DNA of 64,000 nt from Uranotaenia lowii (lineage: Eukaryota; Arthropoda; Insecta; Diptera; Culicidae). Below the pieces are notes generated by a model. That model made no database searches. It was not told the DNA's origin and saw only the letters and a list, made by a program, of their open reading frames with translations. The stretch spans positions 274,889,413 to 274,953,412 of the forward strand of contig NC_073692.1 in NCBI RefSeq assembly GCF_029784155.1, given 5' to 3'. Of this stretch, positions 54,506 through 64,000 are shown in pieces; position 1 is the stretch's first letter, and each line of letters opens with the position of its first letter. The position numbers and the translations under genes were made by a program.

Positions 54506-54880
54506 ATGCAACTGCGGTGAAGGAGAACTAGCCCCCGCACAAAGTGTAACCTGTACACTACGCTCAATAGACCGGTTGTCTTCTATGGGCACATGACGTG
54601 GATATTGCCGAGGAGGACCTGCTTAAATTCGGAGTATTTGAGCGACGAGTGTTAAGAACCATCATTGGCGGTGTGCAGAAGAACGAAGTGTGAAGGCGAA
54701 AGATAAACCACGAGCTAGCGCAACTCTACGGCGAACCTAGTATTCAGAAGGTGGTGACGGCTGGACGGATAAGCTAGGCAGGACATGTTGCAAGATTGCC
54801 GGACGACTTTCGTGCAAAACAGGTGTTCGCTGCCAATCCGGCAGGAACGAGACGAGCAGGGGCGCAACGAGCGGGGTGTG
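54506..54880 (+). pseudogene. Displaced internal block of RTE copy 2
   Basis: After the 3' tail of RTE copy 2, the sequence AAAGTGTAACCTGTACACTA begins a block matching the RTE segment CNLYMTLIRPVVLYG through FERRVLRTI, INHELAQLYGEPSIQKVV and AGTRRAGAQR. This is almost exactly the part missing at the deletion near 54350. It ends before RWLDQ, which is where the main copy resumes. So the block has been moved downstream, or a second doubly truncated copy inserted here. Confidence 0.7.
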
Positions 54881-54884
54881 TAAA

Positions 54885-56334
54885 ATAAGGAAGCATTTTT
54901 TTCGGAAGCCTTGGGGCGGGATTTTACATAGCTTGCATGCTATATAGTTAGTAAACAAAATAATTACTTCAATTTTATCAATACTGAGTAATTCTCCCCT
55001 TTTCAGAGGTGAAAAATTAAGTTAATCAATGTTCAATGCTCCTCTCGCGCAAATCACTGTAGAATGGTATCAGTTTACAACCGCACTGATAGAAAATCAT
55101 ATTACTGCCAATAACGCATTATATGTAAAACAGCGGTGAAAATTCTTACACCCTCGACCATTAACATGCTTTTTACAAGAAGACCCCTTCCTCGTTCCAG
55201 TCGATTAGGGAGGGCAAAGTATGTAAGTCAGCCGCCCTCTCCTCTAAACAACAACAACAAGACATCCCGATTGGCGCTCGTTTACCGTAAGGTATTCTTA
55301 TCCCCGCGTTTATCCTTTTCCACTTTTCCATCGCCTTATGGCGTTGTCGACTTTCGCACCCATCAGCACGAGATACAGGTTGGATAGGACGAATATCGGT
55401 GCGCCAGTCGTCGTCGTCGTCGTAAGACGATGGATTGTATCAGATTAGAAAATTCAATCAATCATAACGCTGATCCGGGCTTTCCCACATCGAGAAACCC
55501 GGGAGGATTGGCGGATTGATGAAGTCACCTTGTTTGTGGCTGGGGCTGAAGGTAGAAAAAGGAAAAGGAAAAGCAAGGTAAGCAAGCAACCAATACCCAG
55601 AGTCATATCGCCAACAACAAGCCAGCCAACAAACCGAAAAGCCGAAGGCGAGGGATCATTACCCGCTGATAAGTATCGAAAAGTGTTCGATTTAACACTT
55701 CGGCCGAACCTTTTCCCGCGCGCACACCTTTTGAGTGAGAGGGCGGCGGATTTCGCTTAGCCTTCCTTCATCGGTCCAGGGCAGCCACCAGATATCTTCG
55801 AGGTAAGGAGTTCAGCCAAGCTGCCCTGGAAGATGAATGATTGGAGGGCATACACCGTGTTTTAGTTTGATGATCTACGGGTTTTTTTTTCATGTTTTCA
55901 CTCGGAATCAAGCCGCCAAGAAACGTGATATACCACACACACCAAATTTTTATTTTAGAGGCGGCAATGGATGCAGTGGATGACTTTTAATTTCGAAAAT
56001 CGTGGTTGTTTGTTCAAGATGAATGAAACTTGTTTTTTTCATAATTACTATTACTGTTTTCATTTCGTTTCCGATCCTTCTCATCATATGTTGGTTTATG
56101 AAACCCTCATTTTTCTCTTTTTTCAGTTTGTCTTTATAAGTCTTTTAATCATTACATTCAAGTTATATTATTACAGATAATTAAGTGTTCAGATCAATTA
56201 AGATCAGTTCAAATCTTTGATTAAGTTAATTATAAACATAGTTTATTTGACTGAAATTTGCTATAGCAATAAACTATTTGATATATAGGAGAATATCTTG
56301 TAGAGCAAAAAAATGTATAAACTTAAGCCTTAAT
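54885..56334. other. Unassigned, partly GC-balanced stretch
   Basis: From 55130 to 55860 the composition is balanced and no repeat structure is seen. Two strong 5' splice-site consensus sequences occur (AAGCAAGGTAAGCA at ~55576 and TTCGAGGTAAGG at ~55798), but no matching exon could be established. A 76-codon frame (55530-55760) is rich in K/R and has no known domain. The rest is AT-rich. Confidence 0.35.
55767..55837. other. 71-nt hairpin in the GC-balanced stretch
   Basis: Arms TTCATC (55767-55772) plus TCCAGGGCAGC (55775-55785) pair with GCTGCCCTGGA (55820-55830) plus GATGAA (55832-55837), with a 2/1 internal loop and a 34-nt terminal loop. Seventeen base pairs in 71 nt is in the size range of a microRNA precursor but lacks the usual ~22-bp continuous duplex. 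It overlaps a splice-donor consensus in the loop. Confidence 0.4.
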
Positions 56335-57325
56335 CCTGAAAACTAATATATTTGTAAAAAGAACGAATCTCTGCGATGGAAGACTGCATCGATTTGCCTC
56401 TGAAGTTAGAGATGATTTTGTTGGCCATCTCTTCGATCGATTCAATGCCCGCAATCCGATGAAGATCTTCGGTGCTGTGCAAAGGTGGAAGCCGCAAAAT
56501 CATTTCAAAACTTTGTTCTGAATCTTCTGGATGGCTTTCTTCCTCGTCGCGCAGCAGTAAGACCAAATGGCTTATGGGGAAATAAGATAAGTTGAGTTTT
56601 TGAAGCGTTAGAAGAAATTTCCCACATTTTCAAGTCATTCAAAAAAGAATTTAAATTTGGTTGCAATCTACTGCGTACCACTCGTAAAGTCCAACCTTTA
56701 GCTGAAAGCAAAGTATCATTAGCAAATAATCTTCTACCTTTTCCTTCTGGTACATCAGGAAGATCGGAAGTAAAAATATTGTATAAAATTGGCCCTAGTA
56801 TACTGCCCTGAGGGACGCCAGCACTAATGGGTGCCCTTTCAGAGCCTGAATTTTGATAGCTTACTTGTAAGGTTCGGCTAGTCAAATAATTTTTAATAAT
56901 TTTGGTGAGATATACGGGAAAATCAAATCGAGTTAATTTAGCTTATAAACCTTTGTGCCAAACACTGTCAAAAGCTTTTTCAATATTAAGAAGATCAACA
57001 CCATTGATCATTCTATTCAAAATAACTCTCTCAAATAGTTTACTTAAAGAAGGAAGCAAACTAATTGGTCGATAACTTGAAGGATCTGAAGCACTTTTTC
57101 CAGGTTTCAAAATTGGAGTTACTTTGGCATTTTTCCATTTATTTGGAAAATAAACCAAGTGAAAACATTTATTGAAGATTTCATCTAAAAAATTTAAAGT
57201 GCTTTCAGGCAACTTTTTTAAAAAAATATAGAAAATCCCATCTTCCCCCGGTGCTTTCGTATTTTTAATTTTTTTGAAAATCAATTTAAGTTCATCAATA
57301 TTTGTCTCACAAGAACTTTCAAATA
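56335..57325 (-). pseudogene. Jockey-clade LINE fragment
   Basis: Minus strand: NIDELKLIFKKIKNTKAPGE (RT entry), YFPNKWKNAKVTPILKPGKS, SSYRPISLLPSLSKLFERVI, EKAFDSVWHKG, a frame break, then ISAGVPQGSILGPILYNIFT and RRLFANDTLLSAKG. The catalytic FADD reads FAND (56715-56726), losing the first aspartate. After NASKTQLILFPHKP an internal deletion joins the C-terminal MILRLPPLHSTEDLHRIAGI. The 5' part is missing; the mariner abuts at 57326, and I found no continuation beyond 58622. Confidence 0.82.
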
Positions 57326-58622
57326 AAGCGTGATACGGTCAAAATTTGATCAAGGGAAAACGCGTGTTAATCGGTGAAATCGTTTATTTAAAAATCAAAA
57401 TTAATTTCTTTTTCAAGTTTAATTAGTATAAAATTCAGGAAAAATATTCAGTTAGGCTTCCGCTTTTCCAAATCCGAATTGCCGGGCCTAACGCTTAACC
57501 CTTGCCATCAGATTTTGTACAGCCATCTTGTCCACCTTCTTCGCCGCAGAAGGCCAGTTTGCCTTGAACTGCTGCTCATCCTTAGCAGTTTTTTGGTCTT
57601 CTTTAGGTTCCGCTTGACAATAGCCCAGTATTTCTCAATTGGGCGGAGCTCTGGCGTGTTGGGAGGGTTCTTGTCCTTGGGAACCATCTGCACGTTGTTG
57701 GCGGCGTACCACCCCATGGCCTTTTTACCGTAATGACAAGATGCCAAAATCGGCCAAAACAGTACGGAACAACCGTGTTTCTTCAGGAAAGGCAGCAGGC
57801 GTTTATGCAAACACTCTTTCACATAAATTTCTTGGTTGACAGTCCCGGAAGCTATGAAAATGCTGCTTTTCAAGCCACAGGTACAGATGACTTGCCAACC
57901 AGATATTTCTTCGCGAACTTTGACAGTTTCATGTGCTTAAAAATCTCTGCTACCTTTCCCCTTCCTTTTGCCGTATAAAACTCCTGTCCCGGAAGCTGCT
58001 TGTAGTTGGCTTTGACGTAGGTTTCGTCGTCCATTACCTCGCAGTCAAACTTCGTCAGCATCGTCGTGTACAGCCTCCGGGATCGCGATTTGGCCGTCGT
58101 ATTTTGTTTATCATCGCGATTTGGAGTCACTACCTTCTTGTAAGTCGATAGTCCAGCTCGTTGTTTGGCTCAATGCACGGTTGTAGACGATACACCCAGC
58201 TTATTTGCGGCATCTCGGAGAGAGAGGTTAGGGTTTCGCTTGAAACTACCAGTAACTATCTTTGTCGTCTCAGTGGCTTCCGGTTTTCGATTTCCCCCCG
58301 ATTCAGACTTCCTGGCTGTCGACAAACGTTCCCCAAACACTATAATCACATTTGTAACGGTTGATTTGGCAACTTTTAGCGATTTTGCCAGCTTTGCGTG
58401 CGAGTAGCTCGGATTTTCGCTATGCGAGAGCAAAATTTTGATACGCTGCCCTTCTTCCTTGGACGGCATTTTGACAACTGAAGAGTGAATTCCAAAATCA
58501 AAATAGGAGCAACATTCTACACACACACACCTTCAAAATGAGGGGTGTTCAGGTTTTTTAAATGCAAAATTGAAAGAAATACGCCAAGTTGATATTGACC
58601 AAATTTTGACCGTATCACCCTG
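57326..58622 (-). mobile_element. ITmD37E-type mariner, copy 2, full-length (~1.3 kb)
   Basis: Left end GCGTGATACGGTCAAAATTT and right end AAATTTTGACCGTATCACCC are inverse repeats of ~26 bp with two mismatches. It keeps the TA that is occupied by a MITE in copy 1 (AATTAGTATAAAATTCAGG, ~57423). TA duplications were not clear at the outer borders. It contains one transposase frame on the minus strand, dead by substitution and stop. Confidence 0.9.
57508..58469 (-). pseudogene. DD37E mariner transposase, copy 2, catalytically broken
   Basis: Starts MPSKEEGQRIKILLSHSENP at 58469. Two N-terminal helix-turn-helix segments follow: SHAKLAKSLKVAKSTVTNVI and NPNLSLRDAANKLGVSSTTV. A TGA after TVH replaces an arginine codon of copy 1. 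The first catalytic aspartate is in VMDDETYVKANYKQLPGQEF. The second is lost: FWPILASCHY reads isoleucine. The glutamate is kept in PELRPIEKYWAIV. From the lost aspartate to the glutamate there are 37 residues, which defines the DD37E group. A frameshift lies near 57880-57900. Length (~320 residues) is normal for mariner. Tc1/mariner transposases cut and paste at TA. Confidence 0.88.
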
Positions 58623-61600
58623 ATTTTCCCCTATCGATGTGTCAAAAAATCATTCCCCTTAACAGAAAAAATATTCGAACATATTGAAAACAGTGATCCA
58701 TCATATCCAGTTTTACGGTAGTATTATTTTCGATCTATCGAAATTGCGGCCCGTGGCGTGAAGGAAAACCTTCAAGTATTGTTAGCCAGCGGGCATGAGA
58801 TTGAATCCTGGTCAAGAGGCATACATAGTACACTTTTTGGGGGTTGCTGGTTTTAGTATTTGTAAGATGCTAGCAATCATATCCTTGTAAGATGTACGCT
58901 CAGAGTTAAGAAAACGGAATCTCTTCGAGGGAATATCAAGTTTCATTGAGCTCCTGTATGTGAAAAAAATAAAGAAAAATGCGCAGAATAAGGGTCTGAG
59001 CTGCGTTTTTTTTTAAATATAATGATTTGCCAAGATTCTGAGCCTGTGGAATAAACAACAACGAAAATTTAGGTTTTTACTGTTTTTAAAAGCCTAAAAA
59101 GTGTATTCTTGCATGTACACTGTGCAATCTACGATCTTTACTAATCGATTATGCTTTAATATTAACCTCATGATGGTTTTACTTCGTTATTGTCAGGTTT
59201 TACCAGCAGAAATTCCATGAAACAAGCTTTTAACTAGCTTAAAAAAAATCAATTATTGTATATTTTGAGCAGCTTTATGCACTTAATTGTCCTCAGTTTC
59301 TTTTAAAAGCGAAGTATTGGACCAGAAAGGAGCAGCAATTGAAGGAAGAAGATGCAGCTACCTAGAAGACGAAGTAAAAGTTGGAAAAACTGATCAATAT
59401 CTTGACTCAAAAAAGTAGAAATTTTTCTTGCAAAAAGCGTTAAATAAATTTTTCAAATTTTTTCATGAATTATTTTGAAAAAGTTTTTTGATCAAACGAA
59501 TGGTTTTCGATATACACACATTAGTTACTGTCCCATTTCTTAAAGGACTAAGTTTTAGTTGAATCAAAAGCTGCGCAAGCTCCAATATTTTAGGCTTGAA
59601 CTTAAAAATGTGATTGCAATAGAATTTCGATATTATGTGTTGCGTTTTTGCTGAGATATTGCAGTTTGAATGGGGACAATCCAGATAGTCTGATCTTTGT
59701 CGAATTGCTGTATCTTATGTCATGAAAATTTAAGAAATTTCATATTTTGTGAAATATTTGTAAGATAGTTTTATCTAACATAGTCATCACAAACTTTACG
59801 AATTCTTCTTAAGTCGCATTACTTGATTGTATATTTTCTAGAGACAGTACTTTTCAAACAATTTAAACGTTTTACTTCGTACATTGGTACCGCTGACAGC
59901 TTAATGCTAATATGTTCTGCTGATTGCATAATTTACTGCATCTCTTATGTTCCGGGGCCTAGTTGACATTGGAACCTACCCACAGGAACTTTGGCTTAAG
60001 CAAAGTAACAACAAAAGATGAATAGATCCTGAATTAATGGAGCTGACCTCGAACTCGCTGACTCAGTCGTCGTTCCTAGTTGATTATGTCCCTTTCCTAG
60101 TCATCTCACTAAGTCAGCCTTCGTCGTTCGTCTTTGCTTCCCCACCCAAATCAAGTTATTTGCGGCGAAACGTGAGATCCATGGAAATGATTTTATTTCT
60201 GTCCCTCCGTAGATCCGCAACGCTTGGCTGGGCATCTTTCGCGAGGGCAGAAGCAGAAGCTTGGGTGACAGGAATCTTGAGCCCATGGGAAACCATCAGC
60301 AAATCGTCTCATCCCGCGGTGGCCCATCGCGCTATCGGGAATAGTAATTCGCGGAATGAAGGCATCTCTCCTGTTTGGATGAAACGAAATGCCAAAATCG
60401 AGAAGATGGATCCAGAATCTTTCCCCCAAGACGTCTCTCGGCGGTCGTTTGGCGGTGTGCTCCGGAAAAAGGCCTCTGGCCATGACACGCGACCGACGAC
60501 AGACTTAGGCCATGACGATTGTTTCTTTCTGGCTCATTTGCCGTTTTTCGTATTTTGTCGCTCTATTTGAACATTTCATTAACGCCATCCAGCTGGAAGT
60601 GGTTGATGGAGGCGGCAAAACTGCCACGCAAAAGGGCCCTACCTCAATAAACAGCATCGGCGCACCAGCGACAGTTACAAATGGGCACCGAAACGAAAGT
60701 GAAATTATTTGCTAACGGAATATAATTCATTAATTACGTGCGGAAATTTGCATATTCTTGCTGCGGAAGAACCGAGTCGACGGATGATGACGGAGGAGAC
60801 AAAAACCGGCAACGATTTGCCAGCGGGATGTCTGTCTGTCTGTCTAGAAGGCGTTTCTACAGCCACGGACACAAGTCGGTTAAAATTAGTGTAAACAACT
60901 CTCTGAGTCACACCAAAGACGACGGGACAGGTCTGGCCAGGCAGAGCCCTGAGGGAAGAGATTTAAAGAACCAGCTAAACATTAAACAGGCCCGACGAGA
61001 TTTGGATTTGTACTTCTGGAATGTCGTGAGGTGGAATGATAGATAGGAGAGCACAATGCCTAGGATGAAAAAGTCCCTTTATGTTTTTATTGGAAATATT
61101 TTTCTTCTAAGATTAATAAGAAAATGGTCCGAGAAAATATTATGAATGTCAAAATGTTTAACAACTCTCGTTATTTTAAAGATAAAAGTGAGGATTTGTT
61201 ACTTTATTTGAGTGCAATTGAAAAAGGTGATGAAAAAAATGGCATTGTACGGAAGAATGTTTGATCCTGGAAATTGAAAAAGTAATTTAAAGAATTTTGA
61301 TTTCTTAACATTTATAATTAAAAATGTATGTATTTGAATGTCTCTATATAATCGTTACACAGTTAAAATCGTTACTAGCATTTAAAAAATCAATGCTTAT
61401 GCTTATGATACGTACACCCATCTGAAAACTCGATTTGTTTACATTTGGCCGTATGCCCTTTTGATATAAATCGATACCGCTGCTGCTCTCATGCTGGATA
61501 GGGAAAAAAGAATCTTATTTGAAAAAAAAATAATGTATACTGGGATCAACTCATCTAGTAGTAGGTAGTAGTTATTGAAGACAAATTTCAAAAATGTATA

Positions 61601-61630
61601 TTTTAAATATTGTAGAGTATAAGTTTATGT
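58623..61630. other. Unassigned stretch with a GC-balanced island at 59990-61050
   Basis: No element ends were recognised. The island is even in composition and contains a 177-codon plus-strand frame (60037-60570) with no domain, low-complexity S/R content and an overlapping minus frame, so I do not call it a gene. It includes TTAATTA (60730-60736) 9 bp from an octamer ATTTGCAT (60746-60753). The outer parts are AT-rich. Confidence 0.35.
58740..58890 (+). repeat. Possible decayed tRNA-like (Pol III) repeat
   Basis: CCGTGGCGTGAAGG resembles an A box and, 50 nt later, GAGATTGAATCCTGG resembles a B box (consensus GGTTCGANTCC, three mismatches). No conserved tail or flanking repeat was seen. It differs from the SINE family at 9211. 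Confidence 0.25.
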
Positions 61631-61653
61631 ACATATTATTCAGTTCCACTTGC

Positions 61654-62258
61654 TCAAAAGAATTGCGATCAAAACATGAAGGTACATTCTTGATTTCTAT
61701 GTTTAATTTTTTTTAAATAATGTTTTATTGTTTTCTCGTACAGAGATAATCATTCTTTACAACTTAAAACTAAGGTTGCATATTTGGAAAGATTCTCAAT
61801 ATTCATTTGATAACAGGGAAAATAACAATTCTAAAATTGAATTGCAGGTGGTAACAATATGTGAAACATATGTACATTTATTGATTGATTATAAAGTAAA
61901 ATAGCTTAACTCTATTGGGGTTTAATGGGGGGTAGGACAGGACATCAAACGAGCGGAAAACTGATATACAATGGATTGTGGGTTCAAGCCAGCCGGAGTA
62001 TATCGGCAAATTTGGAATCTTGAGTAGGTTGCTCAGGTACCTATTCAGGATTTTAGTTTGTTTCGAACAGTTGGAAGGGAGTGAGATGAGTCAAACCTGT
62101 CCCAAGCCAGTGGTAACGGACCCCTTGGTTGTGTTGCAAATATTGTAAATGAGTTAAGCATTACCAATATGTGAATGTGCGATCGAGACTTCCCGTACCG
62201 CCTCGGGTCGAAGGACCTATCAGCCACTGGTGGGTTTAACATACATACATACATACAA
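61654..62258 (+). mobile_element. (CATA)n-tailed retroposon, 605 bp, 23-bp target duplication
   Basis: A perfect 23-bp repeat beginning ACATATTATTCAGTTCCAC stands at 61631-61653 and 62259-62281. The insert ends AACATACATACATACATACAA. The 3' half is GC-balanced (61930-62240) and includes GTGGGTTCAAGCCAGCC, close to a Pol III B box, and CCTCGGGTCGAAGGACC; the 5' half is AT-rich. No coding. It shares architecture and ATTGATTGATTATA with the insert at 41740-42325. Confidence 0.75.
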
Positions 62259-62486
62259 ACATATTATTCAGTTCCACTTGCCATTTCAAACGTTATTTTT
62301 TTTATGAATTAACTTAAATATAAGCGTAATTCAGCTACTAATACTTATCAATCTATAAATATAAAACTCTCATTTGATAGTATTCCTTTTAGAATTTAAA
62401 ACTAATCATTCCAATAAATATATTTTCATTAAATGGTTCTAAAAACTGAATGCATTCAAAGACTTGTTATTTCCAAGAAGCTAAAT

Positions 62487-64000
62487 TTAAACATTTAAGG
62501 ATGAAACAAAAAGCTTGACAAAATCGAAAAAAATTACAAAATTTGCCAAATTCACAAAATTGACAAAATTGACAAAATTCGAAAAATAAACAAAATTGAC
62601 AAAATTGACAGAACTGACAATATTGACAAAATTTACAAAAATTACAAAATTGACAAAATTGACAAAATTGACAAAGTTGACAAAATTGACACATGCAAAC
62701 AAATTGACAAAATTGACAAAAGTGACAAAATTGACAAAACGGATGAAATCGAAAAAATTGACAAAACTGACAAAATTGACAGAATTGACAAAATTTACAC
62801 ATGGAATAAAATTGACAAAATTGACAAAATTCACAAAATTAACATGACGGATGAAATCGATAAAATTGACAAAATTGACAAAATTGACAAAATTGACAAA
62901 ATTGACAAAAGTGACAAAATTGACAAAATTAACATGACGGATGAAATTGATAAAATTGATAAAATTGACAAAATTGACAAAATTGACAAAATTGACAAAA
63001 TTGACAAAATTGACAAAATTGACAAAATTGACAAAATTGACAAAATTGACAAAATTGACAAAATTGACAAAATTGACAAAATTGACAAAATTGACAAAAT
63101 TGACAAAATTGACAAAATTGACAAAATTGACAAAATTGACAAAATTGACAAAATTGACAAAATTGACAAAATTGACAAAATTGACAAAATTGACAAAATT
63201 GACAAAATTGACAAAATTGACAAAATTGACAAAATTGACAAAATTGACCAAATTGACAAAATTGACAAAATTGACAAAATTGACAAAATTGACAAAATTG
63301 ACAAAATTGACAAAATTGACAAAATTGACAAAATTGACAAAATTGACAAAATTGACAAAATTGACAAAATTGACAAAATTGACAAAATTGACAAAATTGA
63401 CAAAATTGACAAAATTGACAAAATTGACAAAAGTGACAAAATTGACAAAATTAACATGACGGATGAAATTGATAAAATTGACAAAATTGACAAAATGTAC
63501 AAAATTGACAAAATTGACAAAATTGACAAAATTGACAAAATTGACAAAATTGACAAAATTGACAAAATTGACAAAATTGACAAAATTGACAAAATTGACA
63601 AAACTGACAAAATTTAAGAAATTGACAAAATTGACGAAATTGACAAATTTGACAAAATTGACATAATTGACAAAATTGACAAAATTGACAAAATTGACAA
63701 AATTGACAAAATTGACAAAATTGACAACATTGACAAAATTGACAAAACTGACAAAACTGACAAAATTGACAAAATTGACAAAATTGAAAATTGACAAAAT
63801 TGACAAAATTGACAAAATTGGCAAAATTGACAAAATTGACGAAATTGACAAAATTGACAAAATTAACAAAATTGACAAAATTGACAAAATTGACAAAATT
63901 GACAAAATTGACAAAATTGAAAAAAATGACAAAATTGACAAAATTGACAAAATTGACAAAATTAACAAATTTGACAAAATTGACAAAATTGACAAAATTG
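62487..64000. repeat. (TTGACAAAA)n 9-bp satellite, continuing past the window
   Basis: About 165 units of a 9-bp repeat, degenerate at 62487-62840 and 63600-64000 and almost perfect between. A distinct tag (AACATGACGGATGAAATYGA) interrupts the array at ~62841, 62931 and 63452, with a partial version at ~62737, so larger blocks have been duplicated. The period is a multiple of three, so long frames stay open on both strands (KIDKID, TKLTKL; NFVNFV, ILSILS), up to 502 codons; these are artefacts. Confidence 0.98.

Noticed and set aside
60037..60570. 177-codon plus-strand frame
   Set aside because: No domain, low-complexity composition, overlapping antisense frames and no splice or promoter context; not supported as a gene.
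62487..63995. 502-codon minus-strand open frame and several 170-260-codon frames on both strands
   Set aside because: They are translations of a 9-bp satellite whose period is a multiple of three; no gene signals.
62487..64000. CRISPR array
   Set aside because: Repeats are 9 bp, contiguous and without spacers; eukaryotic satellite.
62487..64000. Bacterial -35 boxes (TTGACA)
   Set aside because: The word is part of the satellite unit; eukaryotic context and no -10 partners.
1..64000. Endogenous viral sequences (flavivirus-, rhabdovirus- or parvovirus-like), common in mosquito genomes
   Set aside because: No readable frame resembled a viral polymerase, nucleoprotein or capsid; all RT-bearing frames fit LINE clades.

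Overview
This is eukaryotic nuclear DNA and almost certainly an arthropod, most likely a large-genome culicine mosquito. The evidence is the element content: a Tc1/mariner element with DD37E spacing (the ITmD37E type described from mosquitoes), RTE, R1, Jockey and CR1/L2-like non-LTR retrotransposons, tRNA-derived SINEs, hAT elements, TA- and TTA-flanked MITEs, and microsatellite-led minisatellite arrays of the Helentron kind. The species cannot be named from the sequence. I could not support any host protein-coding gene, any functional tRNA or rRNA gene, or any viral insertion. The window is best read as intergenic or intronic DNA made of nested mobile elements. Layout 1-10 kb: two inverted copies of a ~0.9 kb TA-flanked MITE (1241-2126, 4288-5200), the second sitting inside a broken mariner; a folded TTA-flanked MITE (6100-6400); a 143-bp-period array behind a (TTTG)n run (7713-8888); and a SINE with a perfect 13-bp target duplication. 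10.3-13.2 kb: a coding-less LTR element with LTRs that read as identical, 5-bp duplications, and a run of GCTCTG/CAGAGC hairpins behind the primer site. 17.2-27.0 kb: a nest in which an outer hAT with an 8-bp duplication contains an inner hAT-like element, which in turn holds an RTE copy, a 5'-truncated R1 and a SINE. The R1 carries a long, structured 3' UTR. 29.7-38.6 kb: a SINE; a degenerate ~150-bp array split by a nearly intact CR1/L2-like retrotransposon (ORF1 and ORF2 readable, one frameshift); a second, smaller coding-less LTR element (TRIM) related to the first; and another copy of the array. 40-43.7 kb: a (TCTCATG)n satellite and a three-layer nest of an AATATTCGG element and two simple-repeat-tailed retroposons. 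45.9-47.8 kb: a coding-less hAT containing a solo LTR that still shows a heat-shock-like promoter, TATA box, initiator, poly(A) signal and a histone-type stem-loop. 47.8-58.6 kb: degraded RTE-like, Jockey and RTE copies cut by smaller insertions, then a Jockey fragment abutting a full-length but dead mariner. 58.6-62.3 kb: unassigned DNA and a (CATA)n-tailed retroposon. 62.5-64 kb: a 9-bp (TTGACAAAA)n satellite that runs off the window. There is no operon-like cooperation here; the relationships are insertion histories. Several can be read exactly because paralogous copies inside the window provide the empty site (mariner copies for the MITE; RTE copies for the 1.19 kb insertion).
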